From a virus: a DNA stretch of 64,000 bases. The position numbers and the translations under genes are program-made. Positions 22,729 through 31,602 of this stretch are shown one piece after another. The notes beneath the pieces are model-generated. The model did not search any database and was not told where the DNA came from. It saw only the letters and a list, made by a program, of their open reading frames with translations. The first letter of the stretch is position 1; each line of letters opens with the position of its first letter. Where the stretch lies: positions 1-64,000 of the IMG/VR virus record IMGVR_UViG_3300018481_000021. One strand, given 5' to 3'.

Positions 22729-24836
22729 GGAAAGCGAGCCTCAATTGCAAAGTAAGAGCCCTTGGCCGGGGTGGTATGAACCGCATCAACATCGACAAAG
22801 AGAATATCGCCTGTCGCAAGGTCGTCGTTGCTGGCGTTGATTGTTCCAACGGTGCCGGTGGCGCTGGTCGTTTCGGTGCTGTCGGTAGCCGGCGGCGTTG
22901 AAAAAACATCTACATCCACCCCAGCTCGGTGTCGTCGCAACTGTACGCTCGCAGTGCCACCGATACCCGCCGTTGTGTGGGCAAGCAGGCCGGAAACCAC
23001 GTTCATCCCGTTCAAGGCGGCCGTCACTAGAAAACCATCCTGCCCGTCGCCTATAGCCAAGTTGGTAGTGGGCGTTGCGGTAAGCTGGAACGAAATTGGT
23101 GCGACCTCACTCTCCCAAGCGGTCGTGCTGATCGCCACTCGGGCCGTCGTGCCAGCAATCCCAATCTGGCCAAGAAAATCCGGCGCAGTGGTGAAATCGG
23201 CAAGGAGTTTTGTATCTGGCCACCTATGCAGATAAGTGGCCCCATGCGCGAGCTTCGAGGACATCCGCTCTACGCGGATGAATTTATAATCAACATCGTC
23301 CGTTATCGCAACTGCGAGATAAATTACCTCCGATCTGTTGCAGCTTACGAACATCGAAAATGGGGCGTTAGTTAAAGTAATGTTTTTGAATGAGGTCGTC
23401 ATAGTCGTCGAGTTATTGAATGAGCTGTCGTTGCTAGTGCCGATGTATGGCATGTCTCCAGCACTAAGCGCCCCTACGGCAGAAAACGAAGCGTTCAATC
23501 CCTGGACCATAAAGGCGGTGCCGCCACCGGTCTGCGCCCCGGTCCAACTGGCCGTGACCTTCAGAACATCCCCCACATTGACCGGGACCAGTATATAGCC
23601 AAACTCGGAGCCGGCGAGTTTGAAGCTCCTAGTTGCCGAGGTCAGAACCACGTTGGTAAATATCTTACCGGTCGGATTGGTGGACGAGCACAAATCCCGA
23701 TGGTAGAAATTGGTGCCGATGTTGCTCCAACCCGAGTAGTCAATGAGCGCAACTTCCGTCCACTGGACCCCATCGGGACCGCCGACGAAGTTGGGCGCCC
23801 AGGATGCATGAATCCAGGTTGGTAGTGATCCGTCTTGGCAATAACCTGCGTCAACGCGATTACGCGAGACCTTGCCACCAGTGCCGGTGCCGTCACCGAA
23901 AACAACTGCCCCGGCCGTTTCCAGCCGAACCTGATCGAACCTGTTAAGGAGCGCATGCTCAAAATAGATGGGCCTTGGCAATCCTTCCAAATGAGCCATT
24001 GAAAACCTGTTATTATTACTAGCATAGGTGCCAGTAAAATGTACCCCGGTCTGAGTGCCACCCAAGGTATTTCCAGCACTGCCGATAGTTATGAAATTGA
24101 ACTTATTTTCATTGATCCACCCATTTGCGGTTATGAGGCTTGTTTTTAGCCGTAGTCCTACCAAAGTTCCATACGTCCCGATATATTCGAATGTATTAAA
24201 CGCGACATACTGAAAATCCACCGCATCCGGGGCAATATCAAAGCCAACTTCGAACCACTGCGCTCGTAAAGAACGGAATCGGCAATGGGCCGCGCCTTTG
24301 AGCAGGATGCCTATAGTTCCGGTCAAGCCGGTGTTGCTGGAATTAGCATGCTGAATGTTTATGTTTATATCGCCGTTGATCATGTCGGTATTGGCATTGC
24401 CGACTGTGCCGATGGTCACACCAACCTGACCGGCTGATATCAACGATCTTATGGTTCCTTCACTTACAATCCGTCTGACATTGGTAAAATCCAGAGCGCC
24501 GCACGGGTAACTACCGCTTGGAATCCATAACGTCTTGTTAGTTCCCTTGACAGCATCCGCCGCCGCTTGAACTGCTACCGTATCATTACCACCACCAGTA
24601 CCGGCTGCACCCCAATCCTTAACACTAATGATTTCACCAAATTTAGCCTTCAGCGATCGGTTGATAGCACCAGCAGCTCCATCGGCCATACCAATAAGCG
24701 TATCATTGGGATGGAGCTTTTGATTTGTTCCGCTCGGAGCCATCGATAAATCAGATACATCGACGTAAGTAAACCAATCCGCCGCAGGGTCCATTGCGGT
24801 ATCTGTGACAAGTTCTGTAATTTTAGACCCAACCAT
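22725..24836 (-). CDS. tailspike, pectate-lyase-like beta-helix
   Basis: 703 aa. After a short virion-binding N-terminus it has KFGEIISVKDWGAAGTGGGNDTVAVQAAADAV, the hallmark start of a Pectate_lyase_3 right-handed beta-helix (VKDxGAxGDGxxDDTxAxQ), then many short beta turns, and a beta-rich C-terminal domain. Such proteins bind and often degrade host polysaccharide. The start codon is preceded by a weak ribosome site (GGGGCAG). A palindrome lies 22 bp upstream at 24858-24876. Confidence 0.85.
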   Translation of the reverse strand: MVGSKITELVTDTAMDPAADWFTYVDVSDLSMAPSGTNQKLHPNDTLIGMADGAAGAINRSLKAKFGEIISVKDWGAAGTGGGNDTVAVQAAADAVKGTNKTLWIPSGSYPCGALDFTNVRRIVSEGTIRSLISAGQVGVTIGTVGNANTDMINGDININIQHANSSNTGLTGTIGILLKGAAHCRFRSLRAQWFEVGFDIAPDAVDFQYVAFNTFEYIGTYGTLVGLRLKTSLITANGWINENKFNFITIGSAGNTLGGTQTGVHFTGTYASNNNRFSMAHLEGLPRPIYFEHALLNRFDQVRLETAGAVVFGDGTGTGGKVSRNRVDAGYCQDGSLPTWIHASWAPNFVGGPDGVQWTEVALIDYSGWSNIGTNFYHRDLCSSTNPTGKIFTNVVLTSATRSFKLAGSEFGYILVPVNVGDVLKVTASWTGAQTGGGTAFMVQGLNASFSAVGALSAGDMPYIGTSNDSSFNNSTTMTTSFKNITLTNAPFSMFVSCNRSEVIYLAVAITDDVDYKFIRVERMSSKLAHGATYLHRWPDTKLLADFTTAPDFLGQIGIAGTTARVAISTTAWESEVAPISFQLTATPTTNLAIGDGQDGFLVTAALNGMNVVSGLLAHTTAGIGGTASVQLRRHRAGVDVDVFSTPPATDSTETTSATGTVGTINASNDDLATGDILFVDVDAVHTTPAKGSYFAIEARFP

Positions 24837-24857
24837 GCTACTGCCCCGTACCTTTGA

Positions 24858-24876
24858 TCCAACATTTAATGTTGGA
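24858..24876. repeat. dispersed palindrome
   Basis: Perfect arms, core TTTAA, 3 extra paired bases. Intergenic. Confidence 0.95.
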
Positions 24877-26718
24877 TCATGCTATCTTGCACTCTCGTCT
24901 TGTCTCAGCAACGATAATCCGTTGCACTTCTGCTGATCCTGATACTTCCAAATAAAATCTTGTCGCCTTGTAACCTTCCGGCAAAGAATGCACTTTTTCA
25001 TCAGTAATAATTTTAGTATACTTCACTTGGCCATCAGTCAGCAAAGTAAATTGAATATTATTGAAACTGAATAGCGCTGTAGTGTCATACAACGGTTCAC
25101 CACCTATTGGCTGGATTGGCGGCAACCCGCTTAACGCCGGGATAACATCAGGTCGAGAAATCTGCCGATTAAAATCGTACCCATCAAAAACATCCAACGG
25201 ACCAAAAGCCATTCGACTATCATTATATGCTTGCATTGCCAACAACAATTGATCCAAATCGTCTTCATTTTCTACTTGTTTAAAAAGTATCTGCACAGCA
25301 CCAAGATTAAGCGGCTTAGTATGAATAAACTCTTTAGATCGAAAAGTAGTCGAAAACCGAGCATCTAAACGAGCATCAAATTTACTAATCAAGTCATCCT
25401 GAATAACCATTAAATCACCGCTACGCGGATCAGTATCAAGTCCGGTCACACCGAAATAGCGATCCAATGGCATAAAAGAAATTGGCTCAAAAGGTGGTAA
25501 CGCAATTGCAAAACCACGTGACGGTTCATAGAACGCAATATAATACGAACCATACGAAGCAGCAAAAATAGCTTCGGGGAAATAAGCGATAAACTCTTCG
25601 CGGGTCAGTAAAGCATTAGTCGGGCGAGTCAACCCATTGGCTGAAATCGAACACAGGCCATTCGTCGAACAAAACATTACTGCATTAGACATGACCACAA
25701 TGGATCGTTGTGATGTGCATGGCTCAGGATCAGGCAGTTTTTGAATAGCCATTTGCGCCGGGTGATTACCAGACAATATAAACGGCACACCTTTAGTCAA
25801 CACCACTACCGAATTGAGCAGCGGTGCAATACCAACAATTACGTCGCTTACAGTATACGCATAGGCTTGCGGCCAACTATGTGGAAGATAAGGCGTTGAA
25901 AAATACACGGTACGATCATGGAATGCAGCAAAAGCACCAGAACTATGCAAGATCAAACCCTGAACATTCTCTGGAGCTGGATCGTTATCGAAACTATCCA
26001 GTATTGGCTGCAACGGTACTTGGTCAGGAGGCATGCTATCGTTAAATGATCCAACTGTAGATGCAATCTCTCCGACTTTGTAGTAGGCTCCAGAAGTTTG
26101 CTCGCCAGTAGCCGAACGATAAATAAAAATCTTCACCGCATTAGCGGGTGCTACCGTAAATCCGCTAATAACCCAAGTACCAAGATTACCTTGCGCGATA
26201 GTAGTTGGTGACGGTGGACCAATGGCACCAAAACGATCGACATAAGTATAAACGTAAGCTCGAATATCATCGGTCCCGGCCGGGGGCGAAACATTTGGCG
26301 CACTCGCCGGACGAACTATACCAGAAGATGAAGATGGCACATCCGTCGCCAATTCAGCATAGGTAATTACCCGCAACCCAGTTGATGTGTTATCGGTAAA
26401 ATAAATGCGATCAAACGCATCCGTGGCAAGCGGCGATTTTAAAGCCGATGCATTGATATCGGTACTAGTAAAATAGGTAAATTCATCGCTGTTAGTTCGA
26501 TAAATCTTAATTGCACGACGGTAAACCACTCCAGTAGGAGTTAGAAAACCTTCAGACACTAATGAGCGAAAACCACGTAAATCACCATTACCAACTTTAA
26601 TATTGGTCGCAAAGCTTGCTTGACTGTCGTCGAGTAGACGATCAGCATATCTAGGCGCAAGGCCCTGGAAGTTTGGCACGACAAACGCAGTGATCTCCGT
26701 TCTCCTAAGAACCCCCAT
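24877..26718 (-). CDS. tail nozzle/tubular-B-like protein
   Basis: 613 aa, beta-rich. The start resembles podovirus tail proteins (YADRLLDDSQASFATNIKVGNGDLRGF), followed by TSTGLRVITYAELA, repeated blade-like segments and many aromatic turns, so a beta-propeller or stacked-beta fold is likely. Order after the adaptor and collar genes fits the tail nozzle (T7 gp12/P22 gp10 position). The ATG at 26718 is the last base of the palindrome plus its flank; no clear Shine-Dalgarno precedes it, so a downstream GTG at 26679 cannot be excluded. Confidence 0.65.
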   Translation of the reverse strand: MGVLRRTEITAFVVPNFQGLAPRYADRLLDDSQASFATNIKVGNGDLRGFRSLVSEGFLTPTGVVYRRAIKIYRTNSDEFTYFTSTDINASALKSPLATDAFDRIYFTDNTSTGLRVITYAELATDVPSSSSGIVRPASAPNVSPPAGTDDIRAYVYTYVDRFGAIGPPSPTTIAQGNLGTWVISGFTVAPANAVKIFIYRSATGEQTSGAYYKVGEIASTVGSFNDSMPPDQVPLQPILDSFDNDPAPENVQGLILHSSGAFAAFHDRTVYFSTPYLPHSWPQAYAYTVSDVIVGIAPLLNSVVVLTKGVPFILSGNHPAQMAIQKLPDPEPCTSQRSIVVMSNAVMFCSTNGLCSISANGLTRPTNALLTREEFIAYFPEAIFAASYGSYYIAFYEPSRGFAIALPPFEPISFMPLDRYFGVTGLDTDPRSGDLMVIQDDLISKFDARLDARFSTTFRSKEFIHTKPLNLGAVQILFKQVENEDDLDQLLLAMQAYNDSRMAFGPLDVFDGYDFNRQISRPDVIPALSGLPPIQPIGGEPLYDTTALFSFNNIQFTLLTDGQVKYTKIITDEKVHSLPEGYKATRFYLEVSGSAEVQRIIVAETRRECKIA

Positions 26719-26736
26719 CCAACATTTACTGTTGGA
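26718..26736. repeat. dispersed palindrome with extended arms
   Basis: Core TTTAC; outer arms ACCCCCA and TGGGGGT extend the inverted repeat to 33 bp (26711-26743). At the start of the tail nozzle gene. Confidence 0.97.
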
Positions 26737-26782
26737 TGGGGGTCGTCAGCCTACCGATGCGCCAGTCAGCCGACCACTTCAA

Positions 26783-27049
26783 TCAACGCTTCATCGGGTC
26801 CGACCACCCGCGCGGACTACCTTTCCAGTTTCCAGTCATGGTTCCGGGATGGCCACCTCCGAAACTCTTGATCCGCCCACTACCAGGCCCATTGGTCGTA
26901 CCACTAGGACCAAGTTGATGCCCACCACCAGAACCAGATGGCCCTTGGCCGTACTGGTAAGTTGGGCCGCAAGTAGCCGTACGCGGCTTACCAATTCCGC
27001 TGCCATTACTCGGTGGCGAAGTCGGGTCTTTCGGGATTGAAAACTTCAT
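26783..27049 (-). CDS. Gly/Pro-rich small protein
   Basis: 88 aa, unstructured-looking: rich in Gly, Pro, Ser and His (GQGPSGSGGGHQLGPSG). AAGGAG at good spacing precedes the ATG. It sits between the collar fibre and the nozzle gene. Function unknown; perhaps a virion accessory. Confidence 0.65.
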   Translation of the reverse strand: MKFSIPKDPTSPPSNGSGIGKPRTATCGPTYQYGQGPSGSGGGHQLGPSGTTNGPGSGRIKSFGGGHPGTMTGNWKGSPRGWSDPMKR

Positions 27050-27065
27050 AGCTCAGCTCCTTCCG

Positions 27066-28055
27066 TTACACGTCGAACATGACACGCGCGAGGACAAAAA
27101 ACGGTGGCACAGTTACGACATGTTGATGATCACCAAGTGGCTCAATTCCATGTGTATGTCCTGCTACACCATTGTAACCACCAAAAGTTACTGATTCCAC
27201 ACGCGCCGCTCCAATACCTTCACCAGTAGCTGCAAGTACCCTATTAATAATCACAGATGGCAAATTAGTATTACCAAGTTGCGCATTCGTAACAATATGA
27301 CCATGACCTCCAGCAGCAGAAGTAAGACTTTGCGATGGATTTATCTCTGGCACTCCACCTTCTCCACCAACTCCAAACGTTGCTGTCCATCCCTTGATAT
27401 ACTTACCTCGTAAATCAGGCGTACCATTTGTACCGTCGCATAACTTCAAATGAGATGGCAAATTATTAATATTCCCAAACCAATCAAACACGATGCCATC
27501 AAACATTTGCGAATTAGTAATTACTCGGCCCATATACCCCGGCCGCCGTGCATCAAAATTAGCATTGGTATCTGGTGGAATATAAATTGCATTCTCGCTA
27601 GCAGCATACGGTTGATCGAGCGGTGTACTTGCTGCGCGCCAAAAATTCGCATGATATGTATCAAAACGAACCGCCGTCTCAGAAAGATCGGCATCCAATA
27701 ATTTGTGTCCATCCAAATCAAGATCACCAAGCATAGTATCGCCAGAACGCTGTAGAAAACTATCTGCTATGCCGGCAGTCATACGAACTTCAAACCGCGA
27801 ACCAGAAGCAAACGTTCTCGCTGCCGTACCCTCTTGGCCACGAATCACAGTTACTACATCTGCAACTACAGCCGTTGCTGTAACAATTTCCGAAGCACCA
27901 GCACCGTCAATCATAGTGGCGCGAAAAACGTCACCGAATGCCAATACCGGCATCCGCAAACCACCACCAGTTTCCAACTGCACAGCAGTGGCGTTAGAAA
28001 CAACTGTTGCCGTAATCAACGAAGATGCACGATTAGAAAACTTAAACTTAGTCAT
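27066..28055 (-). CDS. tail fibre with collar-type tip
   Basis: 329 aa. The N-terminal domain is beta-rich, and the middle has a LGDLDLDGHKLLDADL motif. The C-terminal third is of phage tail collar type: LPSHLKLCDGTNGTPDLRGKYIKG followed by His-x-His pairs (HGHI, HTHG, HQHV) that in such tips bind metal. It overlaps the upstream gene by ATGA. Likely a short tail fibre with receptor-binding function. Confidence 0.8.
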   Translation of the reverse strand: MTKFKFSNRASSLITATVVSNATAVQLETGGGLRMPVLAFGDVFRATMIDGAGASEIVTATAVVADVVTVIRGQEGTAARTFASGSRFEVRMTAGIADSFLQRSGDTMLGDLDLDGHKLLDADLSETAVRFDTYHANFWRAASTPLDQPYAASENAIYIPPDTNANFDARRPGYMGRVITNSQMFDGIVFDWFGNINNLPSHLKLCDGTNGTPDLRGKYIKGWTATFGVGGEGGVPEINPSQSLTSAAGGHGHIVTNAQLGNTNLPSVIINRVLAATGEGIGAARVESVTFGGYNGVAGHTHGIEPLGDHQHVVTVPPFFVLARVMFDV

Positions 28056-28624
28056 ACTACCGCTCCAGATGGCAAGGCACTACGACTTTTGCGTATTCCA
28101 ATCCAAAATGAATTTTGTTTATTATTAACATTAGTAATTGTAAAACTAATTCTAGCTGGTAAAGTCAATGCCGCCAATTCCCCAATCAAAAATAGCTCAG
28201 TCGATACATTGCCGGGATACAACTCCAGTCCGCAACCATCCGATTGCGCTGGTTCAATCTTAGTAGTTACACTCTTAATAGCAGACTGGTCGCAACCAAC
28301 TAATATAATCTTAATAGAAATAAACGGAGCCGCGAGTATTACTTGTCCAATTTGCGGATCAGCCCGAGTATCCGCCATATTGTATTGCAATGCAGTTCGA
28401 CAATACGGATAACTAATGTTGTATGCTCCAATTGGATGTTCGACAGAACGTGACGTATCCAAAAAATTAGCCGTGAAACAGCCCGGTTGGAACAACTCTT
28501 GACCTTCAACAATGACTACACTAAACGATAAATCATCAAATACATATTGCAAAGCATTAACCCCGAGTGCAACCAAATTGCCACCCGACGTTTCCAAGTA
28601 AGCATACGGCGGAGTACCACTCAT
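28052..28624 (-). CDS. hypothetical virion protein (190 aa)
   Basis: No named domain. Beta-rich sequence with several Cys (CFTANF, YPYCRTALQY, DGCGLELYPG). The start is ATG 28624, which overlaps the upstream stop as ATGA; ATG 28633 is an alternative. It is in the adaptor/tail section of the late operon, so a tail component is likely. Low-GC codon use matches its neighbours. Confidence 0.7.
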   Translation of the reverse strand: MSGTPPYAYLETSGGNLVALGVNALQYVFDDLSFSVVIVEGQELFQPGCFTANFLDTSRSVEHPIGAYNISYPYCRTALQYNMADTRADPQIGQVILAAPFISIKIILVGCDQSAIKSVTTKIEPAQSDGCGLELYPGNVSTELFLIGELAALTLPARISFTITNVNNKQNSFWIGIRKSRSALPSGAVV

Positions 28625-29004
28625 AACCGGCATAACCCTGGACGACTTAACCCTTGACGAATAACAATTGATTTACCATTACTAGATTTAATCGCAGCAA
28701 AATTAATATGAAAAAGAAGCATTCCATCGTTATTTCGATATATTACAACTTGATTAATATCTTCATTGGGTGGTGTCACTGGAAAAGTAATTGGATTACA
28801 TCCCAACCATCCTTGAGAACTAACTGTCTTATTGGTAAGAATAACTGGTGGAGAACGTAGTGGACCAGCAGCCACCACATTACTATCATTACCAGTAAAC
28901 GGATAATCGAGTCGTGTAATAACACATGAAAATTCATCGTTCAGCCAATGCACCAGCGATGTGGCAAAACGCACTCGTGCAATACTGTAAATTGATAATG
29001 TCAC
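28621..29004 (-). CDS. hypothetical virion protein (127 aa)
   Basis: GTG start with GGGAGG 5 nt upstream, overlapping the preceding stop. The sequence (MTLSIYSIARVRFATSLVHWLNDEF...) is beta-rich, ending in KSIVIRQGLSRPG. No family recognised. It lies among head-tail joining genes. Confidence 0.7.
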   Translation of the reverse strand: MTLSIYSIARVRFATSLVHWLNDEFSCVITRLDYPFTGNDSNVVAAGPLRSPPVILTNKTVSSQGWLGCNPITFPVTPPNEDINQVVIYRNNDGMLLFHINFAAIKSSNGKSIVIRQGLSRPGLCRL

Positions 29005-29726
29005 CAGTACCTCCCGCTGCCACCGCGTGAGCTACCGTGTGAAAACCTCCCTTGCAAATTAACACCCAAAAAGCGAAACGGCGTAATCACCTGTTCACGA
29101 ATATTAGTGTGCGAAGCTATCGCATCACGAGCTGCATTCGACATCATCGAACGATAACGTTTCTCCATCCGCACGCCCAAGTCAGGCTTGTAGTTAACAC
29201 CGGGACTAAGATAGATATCACCAAGAACACCACATTTAATCGCATCAAAAAATCGTTCCTTGATCCAATCTGGATGACAAAGATCAATAGGCATCATATT
29301 GCAAAAGAACTTAACTTGGTTAGTACTACCTTCGGGTATAGTCGGAAATATTTGAAGCTGTGTTGATGGCGTTTGGAAAAAATACAACGGGTCGCCGATT
29401 TCATCTTCGTTTATCATCTGATCAGCAGCCGGATCAGAACTAGATACAGCAGTCAAAGGAAAACCATCGCTGAGACGATAACCGGCCAACGTTGAAATCA
29501 ATTCGGCTTTGAAGTCAGTCAGCTCTACTGAATATCCCGATATAGTCGGATGGAGCGTAATCGGGCCAACCCATTCCCGCCAGCATTGACTGCGTTGGAA
29601 AAAGTAACGCAATTTCGTCAATATCAAATACTTGATATGATCCAATGGAACATTGGGTGCAGCGGGGGCAATCGCGTTGATCCAATCCAACGGTGCCGTA
29701 ATGCCGCCAGGAAATGCTTCGCTCAT
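29001..29726 (-). CDS. head-tail adaptor/connector-type protein (241 aa)
   Basis: Alpha/beta protein with YLILTKLRYFFQRSQCWREWVGPITL, a TLQIFPTIPEG-like strand, and a C-terminal FDAIKCGVLGDIY...MEKRYRSMMSNAARDA helical part. This pattern is seen in gp11/gp6-type phage adaptors with the strand-helix-KRYR ending. Translationally coupled by ATGA to both neighbours. Assigned by pattern and operon position, not by a confident family match. Confidence 0.6.
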   Translation of the reverse strand: MSEAFPGGITAPLDWINAIAPAAPNVPLDHIKYLILTKLRYFFQRSQCWREWVGPITLHPTISGYSVELTDFKAELISTLAGYRLSDGFPLTAVSSSDPAADQMINEDEIGDPLYFFQTPSTQLQIFPTIPEGSTNQVKFFCNMMPIDLCHPDWIKERFFDAIKCGVLGDIYLSPGVNYKPDLGVRMEKRYRSMMSNAARDAIASHTNIREQVITPFRFLGVNLQGRFSHGSSRGGSGRYW

Positions 29727-30049
29727 GTCCGCAAGTCCCCTTCAAACATCTTGAGCATCGCGGCAGCACGGCCATCTGTAGCATACTCGTCATCAGCCAG
29801 TTCTACCCAACCAACAGCAAATCGAATCAATGACGGAATGAGTGTTTCCGGTAAATCAAATTCCTCCGTAGCTGCGACGATCTGGTAAGCAGGTTGAGCA
29901 AAACGACCAATGAAATAATCTGGTCGTATCCGTCTCGTATCCAAAATACCGAGATTTAACGCCGCAATAATGCGAGCGTCAGTATACCGATCCAAGTCCA
30001 TATCCTGGAGCGTTTCGCGTACGCGCGAAACCAGGACGGAAACTTTCAT
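29723..30049 (-). CDS. phage adaptor protein (head-completion type)
   Basis: 108 aa: VRETLQDMDLDRYTDARIIAALNLGILDTRRIRPDYF...FDLPETLIPSLIRFAVGWVELADDEYATDGRAAAMLKMFEGDL. The R-x-x-LxD...x-R-x-x-D-x-x-I-x-x-xLN pattern followed by a membrane-like helix pair is typical of small podovirus adaptors (DUF6682 type) that sit between portal and nozzle. Overlaps both neighbours by ATGA. Confidence 0.75.
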   Translation of the reverse strand: MKVSVLVSRVRETLQDMDLDRYTDARIIAALNLGILDTRRIRPDYFIGRFAQPAYQIVAATEEFDLPETLIPSLIRFAVGWVELADDEYATDGRAAAMLKMFEGDLRT

Positions 30050-30531
30050 TTTTTGCTACTTTTCTTCGGCGGCTTAGGTTCTACGTATAGCTCTAGTTGT
30101 GGCGTACCGTCCTTTTCATAGGTCAATTCGCCATCGGCATCGAGTACATAGACTAGCGGCTGACCATCTTCATCATAAAGCCGGTTTCCTCCCGTATCCA
30201 CGGCCCATGGCGGTTCGCCATCAACCAATACTGGAACGTCGCTAATCTGCACCTCCTCTTCGTCCAATCCAACAACAGTTGTTGGATCATCAGTCAAGGC
30301 CGCTTGACCCTCCGCAAATGCATTTCCGAGTTGTAGCACAGTATCTTGATCAACAACTACTTCCTCAGCAACGAACAAATCACCAGTCGTCGGATCAACG
30401 TAAGTCGGGTCCGGTTTATCCGGCACAAAATCATCGCTCTCGTCATCAACCTCCTTCATATAAGGTATCTTCGCCATTTCGTGGTTCCAGCCAAACAACC
30501 GACCAGTTCGACGATCCTGTAGACGGCGCAT
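30046..30531 (-). CDS. acidic hypothetical protein downstream of the capsid gene
   Basis: 161 aa, highly acidic and Pro/Lys at the end (VEPKPPKKSSKK). No domain is recognised. The start at ATG 30531 (MRRLQDRRTG) has AGGG 9 nt upstream; ATG 30540 is possible. The palindrome at 30268-30286 is read as DDPTTVVGLDEE in a flexible-looking stretch. It lies directly after the capsid gene and hairpin, where head-completion or decoration proteins are often found. Confidence 0.65.
   Translation of the reverse strand: MRRLQDRRTGRLFGWNHEMAKIPYMKEVDDESDDFVPDKPDPTYVDPTTGDLFVAEEVVVDQDTVLQLGNAFAEGQAALTDDPTTVVGLDEEEVQISDVPVLVDGEPPWAVDTGGNRLYDEDGQPLVYVLDADGELTYEKDGTPQLELYVEPKPPKKSSKK
30268..30286. repeat. dispersed palindrome
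   Basis: Perfect arms, core ACAGT. In the acidic protein gene, read as DDPTTVVG. Confidence 0.95.
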
Positions 30532-30551
30532 GTCCAACATCCCTAGTTGGT

Positions 30552-30584
30552 GGGTGAGGTAGAGTTGCCCGCTCTACCTCACCC
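30552..30584 (-). terminator. 13-bp hairpin after the capsid gene
   Basis: GGGTGAGGTAGAG (30552-30564) pairs with CTCTACCTCACCC (30572-30584). It stands just downstream of the capsid stop on the coding strand, without a U-tract; a partial terminator or 3'-end stabiliser would lower expression of later genes relative to the capsid. Confidence 0.65.
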
Positions 30585-30590
30585 AAAAGG

Positions 30591-31556
30591 TTACGGTGCC
30601 CGCGAAACGTAAGCAGCCGCAATTGATTCCGGTTTCAGCACCTTGAACCCATACACCTGCAACCCGCGCAGGATCGTGCCGAAAGTTGTTTCGGAACGAA
30701 TTGTCTCCATTTCGCTAAGCTGACTAGCAAACGACAAGCCAGTATTGTGACCGGCCAAAACCCAATACTTCGTACCAGTATCTGATGCCGTAGGCAACAG
30801 ATTGGTCTGGTACACCGTAAACCGGGATAGCTGGCCGACCCGGCCATTGCGTAGAGCTGACGTGGCGTCGCCCATGATGTTGGCAGCACGCACATCCGAC
30901 TTGAGCAGCATACCCACGGCCCAAGCCGGGAGAAGTACCCAACGTCCCGGCTCCGGTACGTTCTGCTCGTCGAGCACCACACCAAGATCAATCAGCAGAG
31001 AAATAATCCCAACCACGCCAGAAGCGTCAGCCGGCCCCACAACGACCGCCGCGCCCGTCTTGCCGAGATTGATGTTGTTGCTGATCTTCCCGGCCGTGTC
31101 GCCTGTATTGTCAGCGCTGACCTGGGTAGGGATTGCCGCCAACACCTGCGTATCGATGGCGATCTTCAACTGTTCTGACGCGTCGTCAGACCAGATGTCC
31201 ATCAAGTCCATGTCCGCCTGCACACGGAACACGTCGTCGAGAATGGCAGCGAAGTACTTACCTTTATCGATCAGCAACGTAGTCACGTTGCTAGCCGGCC
31301 GCTCAATAGAGAGTGCCTGAGTAGCCGTGTAATCGTTGATGGTCAAGGTTGGGATCGTACGGATGATAACCTTATCACCCTGGTTCTTGATCTCACCCTC
31401 GTAGTCTGTGTTGCTGATCGCAGCCAGCACACATGCCGCGTAGAACTTCTCCAGCAACCGTCCACTCCAGATTTCTGGAATGAACGTACCCGACAAGGCC
31501 GGGTTGTGCGCTGTCGTACCCGCCGGTGACGGCGTGCCAGAAATTGGATAGGCCAT
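30591..31556 (-). CDS. major capsid protein
   Basis: 321 aa, HK97-fold type major head protein. Features: SGTFIPEIWSGRLLEKFYAACVLAAISNTDYEGEI at the N-terminus (the FxPEIWS...LxxFY start of podovirus coat proteins), the extended GDKVIIRTIPTLTIN and KYFAAILDDV strands, and WVLLPAWAVGMLLKSDVRAANIMGD of the A-domain. It is flanked by the scaffold gene upstream and a hairpin downstream. AGGGG precedes the ATG. Main shell protein. Confidence 0.9.
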   Translation of the reverse strand: MAYPISGTPSPAGTTAHNPALSGTFIPEIWSGRLLEKFYAACVLAAISNTDYEGEIKNQGDKVIIRTIPTLTINDYTATQALSIERPASNVTTLLIDKGKYFAAILDDVFRVQADMDLMDIWSDDASEQLKIAIDTQVLAAIPTQVSADNTGDTAGKISNNINLGKTGAAVVVGPADASGVVGIISLLIDLGVVLDEQNVPEPGRWVLLPAWAVGMLLKSDVRAANIMGDATSALRNGRVGQLSRFTVYQTNLLPTASDTGTKYWVLAGHNTGLSFASQLSEMETIRSETTFGTILRGLQVYGFKVLKPESIAAAYVSRAP

Positions 31557-31583
31557 AGCCTGAGCCCCTTGCTAGAGACACTA

Positions 31584-31602
31584 TCCAACAATTGTTGTTG
31601 GA
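31584..31602. repeat. dispersed palindrome
   Basis: Perfect arms, core ATTGT. Between scaffold stop and capsid start. Confidence 0.95.

Noticed and set aside
25239-25256. Possible further palindrome copy (CCAACAACAATTGATCC)
   Set aside because: Shares 15 bases with the degraded copy at 3609 but lacks a right arm; likely chance or very eroded.
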